A DNA stretch of 64,000 bases from Pseudomonadota bacterium (GCA_021809435.1 JAKBAD010000001.1:372001-436000), one strand, 5' to 3'. Counted from the first letter of the stretch, positions 17,849 to 28,001 are shown. Notes: generated by a model from the letters alone, not told the origin. Numbers and translations are program-made.

Positions 17849-18703
17849 TTACCGCTGCGGGGCGTAGGTGGTCAAATCGGAAGCCAACCGCGCGAATCGT
17901 AAAGCCCAATCGAGATCGATGGTTTGCAGCATGTCGCCGAGATGGCGGCTCCAGGCGAGATAGTCCGCCACGCGTGCGCGCAGCATGCTGGCGAAATAAT
18001 GCAAGGTCTGGTTTTCATCTCCCGTGCGCCGTCCGCGCGCCAGGTCGCTCAGCGAGGCGGGCTTGGGGCCGTGCCAGTGCAACAAGGCGGCATCGCCGCG
18101 CCAGGGCCAATAGGGCTTGTAGTTGCAGAGCGGCGTGAGGCGTTGCAGGTGGGCGCCATAGCAGGCATTGAGCGCATATTGATCATCGTAATTGGCCGTG
18201 GCGCCGCTGGTGATATTGGCGATGATCTCGGCCTCGAACGCCTGGTAGCTCGCGCGCATCGCCGCGACGTTAAGTACCATCACGCCGGAATTGAAATAGC
18301 GCCAATCATCTTCGCGCTGCTCGGGCGCGGCGGCGATGATGGCGGGGCGCTCGGCCGCCCAGTCATGGCGGCGCAGGAAAATCACATCGCAATCGGTATA
18401 AAGCACATGGGTATCGCGCGTTTCGATTTGCGGAATCATCACGCGCAGCCAATGGCCAATGGTGAGCGGCTTGAAGGTGCCCGCGCGGGCCGCCTGTTCA
18501 GCCAAATCCCAGAAGGGCGGGCGGATTTCAATGATCGTCACCCCCTGGCCGCGCATCCAGTCGCACAAGGCTGTTGGCGCGCCATGATACAGCAATACCG
18601 GCTCAAGCCCGCCCACCGCTCTGGCGCTCAGCACGGCAAGACGGGCGAATTCGCCCGTTTCGCCCCCCGCCCCCTGCTCATCGATGGCGAAATACCAGCG
18701 CAC
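17849..18703 (-). CDS. Glycosyltransferase, GT8-like (GT-A fold)
   Basis: A 284-residue protein with a probable nucleotide-sugar transferase fold. The DxD metal-binding motif is in LYTDCDVIF (DCD at 104-106), a conserved FNSGVMVLN strand follows, and a late HWHGPKP motif resembles the HxxGxxKPW motif of GT8 enzymes. GTG 18703 is preferred: it lies just after the bcp stop, while the longer frame would run 47 bases into bcp. The acceptor and donor sugar are unknown. Confidence 0.68.
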   Translation of the reverse strand: MRWYFAIDEQGAGGETGEFARLAVLSARAVGGLEPVLLYHGAPTALCDWMRGQGVTIIEIRPPFWDLAEQAARAGTFKPLTIGHWLRVMIPQIETRDTHVLYTDCDVIFLRRHDWAAERPAIIAAAPEQREDDWRYFNSGVMVLNVAAMRASYQAFEAEIIANITSGATANYDDQYALNACYGAHLQRLTPLCNYKPYWPWRGDAALLHWHGPKPASLSDLARGRRTGDENQTLHYFASMLRARVADYLAWSRHLGDMLQTIDLDWALRFARLASDLTTYAPQR

Positions 18704-18704
18704 C

Positions 18705-19172
18705 TCAGCCCAGCGCCTGCACCGCTCGCAAAACATCTTCGGCGTGGCCATCGATTTTCACCTTCGGCCAGTGGCGCGCAATGTTGCCTGCCGCATCCAC
18801 CAGCACGGTCGAGCGTTCGATACCCATATATTTCTTGCCGTACATCGATTTCTCCTGCCACGCGCCATACGCCTCGATGACGCTGGCTTCAGGATCGGAG
18901 GCCAGCGGGAAGGCGAGGCCATATTTGTCGGCGAATTTCTCCAGAGCTTTCATGGGGTCTTTCGAGACGCCAATGACCGTGACGCCGAGCGCCGAGAAAT
19001 CGGGCAGGCCGGACTGGAAGGCGCAAGCTTCCTTGGTGCAGCCGGGCGTGTCGGCGCGCGGGTAGAAATAAATCACGAACGGCTTGCCCTTGAGGTTGGC
19101 CAGCGAAACGGCGCGCCCGCCCGTGGCTGGCAGTGTGAAATCGGGGGCGGCGGCGCCGATGGTCAGGCTCAT
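18705..19172 (-). CDS. bcp: Thioredoxin-dependent peroxiredoxin (Bcp/PrxQ)
   Basis: A 155-residue peroxidase reducing hydrogen peroxide and organic hydroperoxides. The peroxidatic Cys lies in DTPGCTKEACAFQ, with the resolving Cys five residues later, as in Bcp-type enzymes. The C-terminus matches the family and the length is typical. It is separated by 18 bases from glnE upstream, with which it may be co-transcribed. Confidence 0.96.
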   Translation of the reverse strand: MSLTIGAAAPDFTLPATGGRAVSLANLKGKPFVIYFYPRADTPGCTKEACAFQSGLPDFSALGVTVIGVSKDPMKALEKFADKYGLAFPLASDPEASVIEAYGAWQEKSMYGKKYMGIERSTVLVDAAGNIARHWPKVKIDGHAEDVLRAVQALG

Positions 19173-19190
19173 AGGCTGAACTCCTTAAAA

Positions 19191-22037
19191 TTAATTGGTC
19201 GCGATCAGGTGGTTGAAACAGGCGCGGACAGAGTGGCCGGCTTCGTCCATTTTGGTGGTGAGCATGTCGAGGTCAAGCGTACCGGTGGCGCGTAGCAGGG
19301 GCCCGAGCATGGCGGCCGGCGGATGGGTGGCGCGGTCGGAAAGCCCGGTGATGCGGTTTATGCCCTGGATGGTGCGCCAAAGCTGCTCTGCCGCGATCAA
19401 GGTTTCGGCCTCGCGAGGCGTGATGATCTCCGCCGCTCGGAGCGCCTTGAAAGCCGACACGGTGTTGGGGTGCAGAAGCGCGGGCATCTCGGGGGCGTGG
19501 ATGAGTTGCAAGGCCTGGGCGATGAATACTACCTCCATCATGCCGCCCGTTCGGGTCTTCACATCGAACACGCCCTGCGGGGGCAGTTCCTTCGCCAGAC
19601 GTTCGCGCATGGCGCCGGTATCGGCCTTGATGGTCGCGGCATCGGTCCGGCGGGTCAGCGCTTCGGCAATCGCCGCGCGCACAACGGGCGCAAAGCCCGG
19701 TGTTGCCGCGATCACCCGCGCGCGGGTGAGCGCCAGGCGTTCCCAGGTCCAGGATTCGGTGGCGTGATACCGCCGAAAGGCCGCCAGCGAGACCGCCACC
19801 GGCCCCTGATTGCCCGAGGGGCGCAAGCGCATATCAACATGATAAAGCGGTCCCTCTGGCCCGCGGGTGGTGAGGGCGCCGGTAAAAGCGTGGCATGCGC
19901 GCACGAAATAGGCGCTGGGCGCCTCAACATCCTGCGCGTGGTCGTAAATCATCATCAGGTCGAGATCCGACCCCGCCAGCATCTCCGCGGCCCCGGCCTT
20001 GCCCAGCACAACCACAGCAAAGCGACCGCCGCGCAGCGTGCCGTAGCGGGCTTTGTGGGTGGCCAGCACACGCGGCAGCAGCGCGGCTATGGCGGCTTCG
20101 GCCAGCGCCGTGCGATGGCGCCCCGCTTCATCCGCATCCATCCGTCCTTCGAGCGTGGCGACCGAGATATGAAATTCCTCCTGGCGCACGAAGCGGCGGG
20201 TAATGGCGGTGGCCTGCTCAAGGTCGTGCGCCTCGGCGAGTTGGCGGCGCAGCACGGGCTTGGGCTTGGCGAAGCGGGCGGCGGGCACCAGCAGAGCCTC
20301 GAGTGCCTGCGAGTCCTCGGCCAGATAATCGGCCAGCGCGGGCGCTGCCCCGAGAACCGCCGCGAGCCGCCGCAACAGCGCGGGGTTGCGCTGAAACAGC
20401 GACAACAACTGCACGCCCGCGCGCTGGCGCGAGAGCAGCATATCGAAATGGCCAAAGGCCTTGTCGGGCTCTGGCTGGCCGGCCAGGGCGTGGAGTAGAC
20501 CGGGCAGCAACCCTGCCAGTAATTCACGCGCGCGCTCGGCGCGGAGGGCCGGAATGGTGCCGTTATTCCAGGCGCGCAGCCGTTCGGCGATGTGGCGGAT
20601 ATCGGTATAGCCCAGCGCCTCGAGCGCGGCGGTGAACCGCGCGGGCGGCGCGCCTTCGGTACCGGGATCGAAGCTTGTTTCGGGGGCGGCAGGCGCGGGC
20701 GTGGCGAAAAACGCCGCGAAATGCCCATGCACGCGGGCTAGCAGGCGTGGAAAGCTGCGTTTGAACTCTGGATCGCCAAGGAAGGTGATAAAATTCTCCA
20801 GGCTCTCGCTGGTGGCCGGCAGAGCGTGGGTCTGGCGGTCGGCGATCATTTGCAGCCGGTGTTCCACCTGCCGCAGCACCCGGTAATCGGCGGCAAGCGC
20901 CTTGGCTGCGCGTTCGGGCAAATGCTTTGCCCGCGCCATCGCGGGCAGAGCTTCGAGCGTTGCGGGAATGCGCAGCGCGGGTTCAGCGCCGCCCCACACC
21001 AGCCCCAAAGTCTGCACAATGAACTCGATTTCACGGATACCGCCGCGCCCGCGCTTCACATCAAACCCGAGCAACCCGTGGCCGCCGGTTTGCGCGTCGA
21101 TCTGGCGTTTCATCTCATGGATGTCGGAGATGGCCGCGAAATCCAGATATTTGCGCCAGATGAAGGGGCGGATATGGGCCAGAAACTCCTCGCCCAGCGC
21201 AATATCGCCCGCGATTGCGCGGGCCTTGGAAAAGGCGGCGCGCTCCCAGGTGCGGCCATGGGCCTCGTAATAGGCGTAGGCCGTTGGCAACGCGACCACG
21301 GGCGGAGTCGCGGAAGGATCGGGCCGCAGGCGTAAATCGACCCGAAACACATAACCGCCCTCGTCACGCGCGGCGAGCAGAGCCGTGAGGTCACGCGCGA
21401 AGCGGGCCATGATCCCCGTTGCCTCGTCGTCATAGGGCGGGGCAGCGGGATCGAAGAGCAACACAAGGTCGATATCAGAGGAATAATTAAGCTCGAACGC
21501 GCCAAGCTTGCCCAGGGCCAGGGCCACGAAACCGCATGCGCGCGAGGGTGTCTCGGGGTGGGGCAGGGTAATTTTGCCCGTCTGATGCAAGCAGAGCAGC
21601 AAATGATCGGTGGCGGCACGGAGGGCGTATTCAGCCAGGTCCGAGAGGCCGCGTGTGATTTGCTCCAGCGGCCACATCCCCCCAATATCGGCAATGGCGA
21701 TGCACAAGGCCGCTTGGCGCTTGGCCTGGCGTAACGCCGCCCCCAGCGTGGCGCGGGCAGTGGTGGGGGGCAGGGCGCGCACGGCGGCGAGCACGGCGGC
21801 CAACGTGGCATCCGGGCCAGTGGCCATGCAGGCGAGCAGGGTCTCGGCCTCGCGGCAGGCCAGGTCGGCCAGATATGGCGCGTTGCCACCGAGCGATTCG
21901 AGCACGGCACGCCCATGGGGCGTGGTGGCGAACGCCGCGGACAAGGGGCCAAGGCTAGAAAAATCAGCGATCAGGCGCTCTGCCGCGGCATGATCGGCGG
22001 GGGCGGGAAAGTCCGGCTTGTGAGAGGGCGGGTGCAT
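19191..22037 (-). CDS. glnE: Bifunctional glutamine synthetase adenylyltransferase/deadenylylase
   Basis: A 948-residue enzyme that adds AMP to glutamine synthetase, or removes it, under PII control. Both nucleotidyltransferase domains are intact: the first with LNYSSDIDLVLLFD, the second with LAGSDLDLMMIYDH, each followed by helical regulatory segments. ATG 22037 is favoured over 22082 because the extra 15 residues are Cys-rich and unlike the family, and would run into the divergent gene. Only 17 bases separate the two divergent starts. Confidence 0.96.
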   Translation of the reverse strand: MHPPSHKPDFPAPADHAAAERLIADFSSLGPLSAAFATTPHGRAVLESLGGNAPYLADLACREAETLLACMATGPDATLAAVLAAVRALPPTTARATLGAALRQAKRQAALCIAIADIGGMWPLEQITRGLSDLAEYALRAATDHLLLCLHQTGKITLPHPETPSRACGFVALALGKLGAFELNYSSDIDLVLLFDPAAPPYDDEATGIMARFARDLTALLAARDEGGYVFRVDLRLRPDPSATPPVVALPTAYAYYEAHGRTWERAAFSKARAIAGDIALGEEFLAHIRPFIWRKYLDFAAISDIHEMKRQIDAQTGGHGLLGFDVKRGRGGIREIEFIVQTLGLVWGGAEPALRIPATLEALPAMARAKHLPERAAKALAADYRVLRQVEHRLQMIADRQTHALPATSESLENFITFLGDPEFKRSFPRLLARVHGHFAAFFATPAPAAPETSFDPGTEGAPPARFTAALEALGYTDIRHIAERLRAWNNGTIPALRAERARELLAGLLPGLLHALAGQPEPDKAFGHFDMLLSRQRAGVQLLSLFQRNPALLRRLAAVLGAAPALADYLAEDSQALEALLVPAARFAKPKPVLRRQLAEAHDLEQATAITRRFVRQEEFHISVATLEGRMDADEAGRHRTALAEAAIAALLPRVLATHKARYGTLRGGRFAVVVLGKAGAAEMLAGSDLDLMMIYDHAQDVEAPSAYFVRACHAFTGALTTRGPEGPLYHVDMRLRPSGNQGPVAVSLAAFRRYHATESWTWERLALTRARVIAATPGFAPVVRAAIAEALTRRTDAATIKADTGAMRERLAKELPPQGVFDVKTRTGGMMEVVFIAQALQLIHAPEMPALLHPNTVSAFKALRAAEIITPREAETLIAAEQLWRTIQGINRITGLSDRATHPPAAMLGPLLRATGTLDLDMLTTKMDEAGHSVRACFNHLIATN

Positions 22038-22054
22038 CTGGCAAGCACAACAGG

Positions 22055-24763
22055 ATGAAGCCACGATTTGGTCAAGCAGCAAGATTTTTTGGCGAGACGG
22101 TGCACCAGCTCGGGCGCATCGTCATGCTGCTGTTCGTGCTGATTTTGGGGCTTGTCGGGCTGTTCGCGTTCCGTCTCTCGACCGCGCCGCTTGAACTGCC
22201 GGGACTGGCCTCGAAGCTGGCCACATCGGTTTCGGGCCAGGGCATCAGCGTGCACATGCAAGAGGCCGAACTGGCTTGGGCGGGATACCGGCTGGGCGGG
22301 GGCATGCCGTTTTTCATCCGGCTGCGCGAGATTTCAGTGCGCAACACGGTGGGCACTGAGCTCGCCCGCATCCCCTCGGCCGACATGGTCATTCCCCCAG
22401 CCGACTTGTTTGGCGCCCGCGCGCCGATTCTCATCAACGGTCACGGCGCCACCTTCCCGTTGGTCAGCGCGCCAGTCTCGTGGCGGGCGACGCTGCGCCC
22501 TGGCCCTGGCCTGACCTTTGCCAGCGGTGATTTTTTCGTGACATTCGGCGCCGGGCGGTTTGGGCGAGGCGAAAATCAGGTCGCCATCTCCGATGCCGGC
22601 TTTGACCTGCACATCACGCCCGGCGCCGTTGACGTGACCGATGGCCGCGTGACGCTCGCCCCCACCGGCCAAAGCGCGCCACATGCCCGCTTCACGTTTA
22701 CGGCCCGGTTGGGGCAGGCATGGCAGGGACGGCTGAACGCGACGCTGGACGCTGTTTACGCCCCCGATCTGCCCCAATACTGGCCGCCCGGCCTGCTGGC
22801 GCTTACACGCAAATGGGTGGTCGACAACATCACCCAGGGCCGCGCGCACGATGCCGCCTTCAGTTTTTACCTGAGCGCGCCGGAAAATCTGAGCAGCCTC
22901 AAGCTCACCAACGTGACCGGGCAATTCACCGGCGACGACCTGACCCTCTATTGGGTGCCGCATGGCGAGCCACTCACGCATTTGAGCGGCGTGTTCGCCA
23001 TGCCCGACCATGACCAAGCCTGGATCACGGCGCGTTCGGGGCAAGTGGGGGGCGTCCATCTCGTGCAGGGGCGGATGCACATCACCAACATGGCGGGCCA
23101 TGACCAGGATGGCGATCTCGACTTGACCTTGGGCGGAGCAGTGCCCGATTTGGTGGCCGCGCTGAATGCCCCGCCGCTCGCGTTGCTCAAGGCAGCTCCC
23201 GCTGGGCTGCGCGCGGCCACCGGGCGGTTTGAGGGCGAGGTGAAGCTCCATATTCCCTTCCGCCCCGATTTACGGCCAGAAGATTTGGCCATGAAGGTGA
23301 AGATGAGCCTGCATGCGGTGACCATGCCGGCCTTGCTGCCACAGCTCAGCTTCACCAATGGTGAAGCCGAAGTGACCTCGGATGGCCATGGCGTGCAGGC
23401 CAAGGCGACGGCACAGCTCGGTGGCGCGCCCGCCTCTGTGCTGGTGGATGACCAGTTTGGCGGTGACGGGCGGGCTGATATCGTGGTGACCGGCCAAGCC
23501 ACTGACAACATATGGCACCAGCTCGGGGTGGCTGACCAAGATGCCGGGGCGCTCACCATCGCGGGCCGGGTGCCGTTCAGTCTGCATGTGCAGGGGCCCG
23601 TCAAAGGCACGCAAAGCGCGCTGTTCAACGCCGATTTGAGTGCCGCCACGCTGGCCTTGCCCGGTCTGGCCTGGGCCAAAAAGGCCGGCGATGCGGGACA
23701 AATAAGCGCCACCCTTATGCTCGAGGATGGCAATCTGGACGGGCTGCGGGCTTTCAAGATCTCCGCGCCAGGCCTTGCCGTGCAGGGGGCGGCGGGGGCG
23801 GATGGGGTAATCTCGCTGCCAGACATTCACATCGCCCGCACGGTGGCGCACGGCACAGTCACGCCGCCCCCCCAGCCCGGGCAACCATGGCGCTTTGCCG
23901 TTTCCGGGGCGGTGCTCGATCTTCGGCGCCAGACCGCTTCATCACCGCATCCGCCCTCCGGCCCCGCGTGGCAGGGGCAGATGAGCTTTAGCCAAGTCTT
24001 TCTGGCACCCGCGCCAGCGCCCCCGCTGCACAATGTCAGCTTCACTGGCGTCGGCCAGGGCGGCACCGCGGAGACCGCCCAGATCAACGCCGATGACCTG
24101 AGCGTGACCATTGCCCCCGCTGCCGGTCAACGCCACGCCATGGCCTTGACAACCAGCGATGCCGGCGCGGTTCTGCGCGCGCTCGGGGCTTACAGCGCCA
24201 TGAAAGGCGGCACGCTTACCCTCAACGACATTTATGATGATGGCGGCACCTCATCGGGCACCCTGACATTGGAGGGGGCGCGATTCGTGGACGCTCCCGA
24301 CGTGACAAAATTCCTTCAGGCGCTGACGCTCTACGGCGTGGCCGCCGCCGCCTCGGGGCCGGGCCTGCTGGTTGATCACGCCATCATGCCCTTCACCACC
24401 AGCCATGGCGTGCTCACGCTGAATGGCGCGCGGGCTTTTTCCAGCTCGCTCGGCTTTACCGCCAGCGGCACCATCGAGATGAGGGGCCTTGCCTGTGTGC
24501 TCGACGCCACCATCGTGCCGGCCTATGCGGTGAACACCCTGCTGGGCAAATTGCCGCTGCTGGGGCATTTATTCTCGGCCGAGCGCGGCGGCGGATTGAT
24601 CGCCATGAACGCCCACATCACCGGACGCCTGACCGACCCACATGTTATGCTCAACCCCTTTTCGGCACTGACGCCTGGGATCTTGCGCGATATTTTTGGG
24701 CTGGGCGGGCATGAGGGCGTGAAACCCGTCCCCGTCGCCCCCTCACCGGGAAGTACGAAATAA
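22055..24763 (+). CDS. AsmA/YhdP-like (DUF3971) envelope protein
   Basis: A 902-residue protein anchored by one N-terminal membrane helix (about 22-42), with a long beta-rich periplasmic region. The C-terminal part (LNDIYDDGGTSSGTLTLEG through the ADVTKFLQALT region and a terminal RDIFGLGG) matches AsmA_2 ends. YhdP-class proteins are thought to be bridge-like carriers moving phospholipid from inner to outer membrane. It shares a 17-base divergent spacer with glnE and converges with the methyltransferase gene 12 bases away. Confidence 0.82.
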   Translation: MKPRFGQAARFFGETVHQLGRIVMLLFVLILGLVGLFAFRLSTAPLELPGLASKLATSVSGQGISVHMQEAELAWAGYRLGGGMPFFIRLREISVRNTVGTELARIPSADMVIPPADLFGARAPILINGHGATFPLVSAPVSWRATLRPGPGLTFASGDFFVTFGAGRFGRGENQVAISDAGFDLHITPGAVDVTDGRVTLAPTGQSAPHARFTFTARLGQAWQGRLNATLDAVYAPDLPQYWPPGLLALTRKWVVDNITQGRAHDAAFSFYLSAPENLSSLKLTNVTGQFTGDDLTLYWVPHGEPLTHLSGVFAMPDHDQAWITARSGQVGGVHLVQGRMHITNMAGHDQDGDLDLTLGGAVPDLVAALNAPPLALLKAAPAGLRAATGRFEGEVKLHIPFRPDLRPEDLAMKVKMSLHAVTMPALLPQLSFTNGEAEVTSDGHGVQAKATAQLGGAPASVLVDDQFGGDGRADIVVTGQATDNIWHQLGVADQDAGALTIAGRVPFSLHVQGPVKGTQSALFNADLSAATLALPGLAWAKKAGDAGQISATLMLEDGNLDGLRAFKISAPGLAVQGAAGADGVISLPDIHIARTVAHGTVTPPPQPGQPWRFAVSGAVLDLRRQTASSPHPPSGPAWQGQMSFSQVFLAPAPAPPLHNVSFTGVGQGGTAETAQINADDLSVTIAPAAGQRHAMALTTSDAGAVLRALGAYSAMKGGTLTLNDIYDDGGTSSGTLTLEGARFVDAPDVTKFLQALTLYGVAAAASGPGLLVDHAIMPFTTSHGVLTLNGARAFSSSLGFTASGTIEMRGLACVLDATIVPAYAVNTLLGKLPLLGHLFSAERGGGLIAMNAHITGRLTDPHVMLNPFSALTPGILRDIFGLGGHEGVKPVPVAPSPGSTK

Positions 24764-24775
24764 ACATGACCGGCC

Positions 24776-25513
24776 TCACGCCGCTCCTGCGAGGCCAGCG
24801 CCATCGCGCAGCACCGCGCAAGCCGTTGCGGTGATGCCGTGATCGTCGTGCAGTACCAAGCCGGGGAGGATCATATCCGGCTCGCGTGAGCCTTTACGCG
24901 CGCGAATCAGCACCATTTTGGCCGGCTGGTCGGCACGCGGCCATAGCGGCAGCAACGCGATGCCCCCGCACGGTCCTTTGAGCGCCGCGCAGGCCTCGGC
25001 GAAGCGGTTGGCGGGCAGAATGAGCGAAATGGTGCCGCGCGTGCGTAAAACACGAAGCAGCTCTGCCACCCAGGCCGCCAAGCCGCCGGGCGCAATGTGG
25101 TGGGCCAAAGTGCGCGAAGCATCGGATGAGGGGGTGGAGCCTGTATCGAACCAAGGCGGGTTGGCCATGACATGGTGGAATTGGTCCGGCGCAAAGGGCA
25201 GGGCGGTGGCATCCCCCCGCAGGGCGGTGAAATTATTGTGGCCGTTGGCGCGAAAATTCTCATTGGCCAACTCGACCAGCGCGTCGTGCCACTCGACCCC
25301 GCAAGCCTCAAGCCCGGCCACCCGCGCCCCCAGACAAAGCAGCGCCGCGCCCGCGCCACAGCCCACTTCCAACACCGACTGTCCGAGTCTGGCCGGTACC
25401 AGTGCCGCCAGCAGCACCGGCTCGAACCCCGAGCGGTGACCGGTCCTCAGCTGCCGGTAGGCCACGCGTCCCCCCAGCAAGGTGCCTTGTGTGATCTCGT
25501 GCGCGTGTGACAA
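24776..25513 (-). CDS. SAM-dependent methyltransferase, TrmN6/YfiC-like
   Basis: A 245-residue class I methyltransferase. The SAM motif is LEVGCGAGAALLCLGAR near residue 45, and the N6-adenine type catalytic motif NPPWF lies near 118. The N-terminal QGTLLGGRVAYRQLRTGHRSGFEPVLL is typical of TrmN6, which methylates A37 of tRNA1(Val). Protein (RsmC/HemK-type) targets are less likely. It is divergent from the polyprenyl synthase gene. Confidence 0.82.
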   Translation of the reverse strand: MSHAHEITQGTLLGGRVAYRQLRTGHRSGFEPVLLAALVPARLGQSVLEVGCGAGAALLCLGARVAGLEACGVEWHDALVELANENFRANGHNNFTALRGDATALPFAPDQFHHVMANPPWFDTGSTPSSDASRTLAHHIAPGGLAAWVAELLRVLRTRGTISLILPANRFAEACAALKGPCGGIALLPLWPRADQPAKMVLIRARKGSREPDMILPGLVLHDDHGITATACAVLRDGAGLAGAA

Positions 25514-25585
25514 GCTTGACCCCCCTTAAAACCAGCCCGATATGGTGGTAACGCAAACCTGTAAGATAGGTTAAGGTCCCATAAC

Positions 25586-26587
25586 TTGGATGTTTCGACG
25601 CCAGTGAAAAATGATGCTCTCGGAAGGCTGACGGCCCTGCTGGCGGCGGATATGCAAGCGACCAACGAGGCCATTTTGGCTCGAATGGATAGTCCTGTCG
25701 CGCTGATTCCGCAGCTTGCGGCGCATATTGTGGCGGCGGGCGGCAAACGCCTGCGCCCGCTCCTCACCCTCGCCGCCGCCAGGCTGTGCGGTTACCAGGG
25801 TAACCGCCAGGTGAAACTGGCGGCTTGCGTGGAGTTTATTCACACCGCCACGCTGCTGCATGATGATGTGGTCGACGAGTCGGTGCTGCGGCGCGGCTTT
25901 GCCAGTGCCAACGCAGTGTTTGGTAACAAGGCCTCGGTGCTGGTGGGGGATTTCTTGTTTGCCCGTGCCTTTCAGCTGATGGTCGAGGATGGTTCGCTCG
26001 AAGTTCTGCGTATTTTGTGCGCAGCCTCCGCCACCATTGCCGAAGGGGAGGTTTTGCAGCTGACCACGCAAAACGACCTCAGCACCACGGAAGAGAGGTA
26101 TTTTGACGTGATCCGCGGCAAGACCGCCGCGCTGTTCGCCGCCGCCTGCGAAGTGGGGGCGGTGATCGCCGAGGTTCCGCCCGCCCAGCAGGACGCGCTG
26201 GCGCGCTTTGGCATGGATCTCGGCATGGCGTTCCAGCTGGTCGATGACGCGCTTGATTATGCCGCCCAGCAGAGCGAGCTCGGCAAAACCGTCGGCGATG
26301 ATTTCCGCGAGGGTAAGTTGACCTATCCCGTGCTGCTCGCCATAGCCGACGCCTCGCCCGAGGAGCGCGGCTTCTGGGAACGCACGGTTGAGCAGGGTGA
26401 ACAGAGTGAGTCGGATTTGCTCACCGCCCTTGAACTGATCGCGCGTCATGACACCATCCGCCGTTCAATCGCCAAGGCGGATGAGTTTGTCGCCAGCGCC
26501 TGCGCCGCGCTCGATCAGTTTCCAGCTACCGAAATACGCGATATTCTCAAGGATATCGCGCGCTACACCACCGCGCGGCGGTTCTGA
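25586..26587 (+). CDS. ispB: Polyprenyl (octa/decaprenyl) diphosphate synthase
   Basis: A 333-residue trans-prenyltransferase making the ubiquinone side chain from farnesyl diphosphate and IPP. The first aspartate-rich motif is LLHDDVVDES and the second QLVDDALDY, with GGKRLRPLL upstream. It appears to start at TTG 25586, with AAGG about ten bases before it; GTG 25604 is the alternative. Chain length cannot be read safely. It converges with yajC across a strong terminator. Confidence 0.93.
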   Translation: MDVSTPVKNDALGRLTALLAADMQATNEAILARMDSPVALIPQLAAHIVAAGGKRLRPLLTLAAARLCGYQGNRQVKLAACVEFIHTATLLHDDVVDESVLRRGFASANAVFGNKASVLVGDFLFARAFQLMVEDGSLEVLRILCAASATIAEGEVLQLTTQNDLSTTEERYFDVIRGKTAALFAAACEVGAVIAEVPPAQQDALARFGMDLGMAFQLVDDALDYAAQQSELGKTVGDDFREGKLTYPVLLAIADASPEERGFWERTVEQGEQSESDLLTALELIARHDTIRRSIAKADEFVASACAALDQFPATEIRDILKDIARYTTARRF

Positions 26588-26627
26588 ACAAAAAAGCCGG
26601 CACGCTCTCGGGCGGCCGGCTTTTTGT
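26588..26627. terminator. Bidirectional intrinsic terminator
   Basis: The stem acaaaaagccgg / ccggctttttgt sits between the convergent polyprenyl synthase and yajC genes, with A and T runs on either side. Confidence 0.85.
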
Positions 26628-26640
26628 TTTGGTGCCGGGA

Positions 26641-26973
26641 TCAGGCCTTATCAGAGGCGCCGAGCACGGTGGTGATGGTCGAGCGCACCACGCTCACCAC
26701 CACATTGGGGGCGATCTCGACCTCGACATTCTCGGCCCCCTCGGCGGTCTTCTTCACCAGACCGATGATGCCGCCCGCCGTCACCACCTTGTCACCGCGC
26801 TTAAGCGCATTGAGCTTGGCTTTCAGGGCCTTCTGCTGCTTTTGCTGGGGCAAGATGAGCAGAAAATAGAACACCGCCACGATGAGCAGAATAGGCCCAT
26901 ATTGCACGAGGTTCACGAGTAGGGAATTGCCCGCCGGCGCGGCCGTTTGGGCAAAGGCTTCAGATATAAACAT
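26641..26973 (-). CDS. yajC: Sec translocon accessory subunit YajC
   Basis: A 110-residue inner-membrane protein that binds SecDF in the protein export machinery. A single membrane helix (about 22-42, ILLIVAVFYFLLILP) is followed by the basic QQKQQKALKAK segment and a small KRGDKVVTAGGIIG domain. ATG 26973 is preceded by AGGAG; longer frames extend into the divergent DUF815 gene and are not credible. secD and secF do not follow downstream, where the gene order turns to a convergent neighbour. Confidence 0.94.
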   Translation of the reverse strand: MFISEAFAQTAAPAGNSLLVNLVQYGPILLIVAVFYFLLILPQQKQQKALKAKLNALKRGDKVVTAGGIIGLVKKTAEGAENVEVEIAPNVVVSVVRSTITTVLGASDKA

Positions 26974-27102
26974 TGGCGCTCCTGGTTGCCGTATCTGGCG
27001 GCGGACCATAGGTTGCGCGCAGGTACAGTCAACAGCCGAGCGCCCTTTTTTTGAGCCAAACGGTTCGGCCAGCGCCAGGCTGACAATAGAAGGTTGAAGA
27101 AA

Positions 27103-27951
27103 ATGGACGAAACCCTGCTCCGCCGTATCGTCGAGGCTCTGGAGCGCCTGAGCCCGCCGCCCGCGGATAAGCCGCGGCTTGGCGAAGCCGATGCGTTTGT
27201 GTGGCACCCCGAAAGCGGCCAGTTGCGCGCGGTGGCGCGGGTGGCGGGCGTGGCGCTGGACTTGTTGCAGGGAATCGAGCTGCAAAAAAGTATTTTGCTC
27301 GAAAACACCACCCGCTTCGCGCAAGGTCTGCCGGCCAACAACGCCATGCTGTGGGGGGCGCGGGGCATGGGTAAATCCTCGCTGGTCAAGGCGGTTCATG
27401 CTGAAGTGAACCGCGCCTGTGCGGGCGCGCTGGCGCTGATCGAGATTCACCGCGAGGATATCCGCACGCTGCCCATGCTGCTCAATTTACTGCGCGGGGA
27501 AGCGCGGCGCTGCGTTATTTTGTGCGATGATTTGAGCTTCGAGAAGGAGGATGCCGATTATAAGGCGCTGAAATCCGTGCTCGATGGCGGCATTGAAGGG
27601 CGGCCCGAGAACGTATTGTTCTACGCCACCTCGAACCGCCGGCATTTGATGCCGCGCGACATGATTGAAAATGAGCGCTCGACCGCCATCAACCCCGCCG
27701 AAGCGGTGGAGGAGAAGGTTTCCCTCTCCGACCGGTTCGGCCTCTGGCTGGGTTTTCATAATGGCAGCCAGGACGTGTTCTTCGCCATGATCGATAGATA
27801 CGCCAGCGCCTACCAATTGCCGATCGGCACCGATGAGCTGCATGCGGCGGCCGTGGAATGGTCGATGACGCGCGGCGGGCGCTCCGGGCGCGTGGCGTGG
27901 CAGTTCATTCAAGACATCGCCGGGCGCCTGGGCGTGCGCTTGACCAGCTAG
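27103..27951 (+). CDS. DUF815 AAA-type ATPase
   Basis: A 282-residue P-loop protein. Walker A is in WGARGMGKSSL near residue 87, Walker B in CVILCDDLSF, and the late YATSNRRHLMPRDM segment fits the DUF815 family (YcjX-unrelated, of uncertain role). In many alphaproteobacteria it lies divergent from yajC, as here. The ATG is preferred over a TTG at 27094. No function is assigned beyond ATP binding. Confidence 0.86.
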   Translation: MDETLLRRIVEALERLSPPPADKPRLGEADAFVWHPESGQLRAVARVAGVALDLLQGIELQKSILLENTTRFAQGLPANNAMLWGARGMGKSSLVKAVHAEVNRACAGALALIEIHREDIRTLPMLLNLLRGEARRCVILCDDLSFEKEDADYKALKSVLDGGIEGRPENVLFYATSNRRHLMPRDMIENERSTAINPAEAVEEKVSLSDRFGLWLGFHNGSQDVFFAMIDRYASAYQLPIGTDELHAAAVEWSMTRGGRSGRVAWQFIQDIAGRLGVRLTS

Positions 27952-28001
27952 GCCGGAGAGGCCAAAAGGTGCGCCTCACATCTCCCTTGCGGGAGACGTG
28001 C

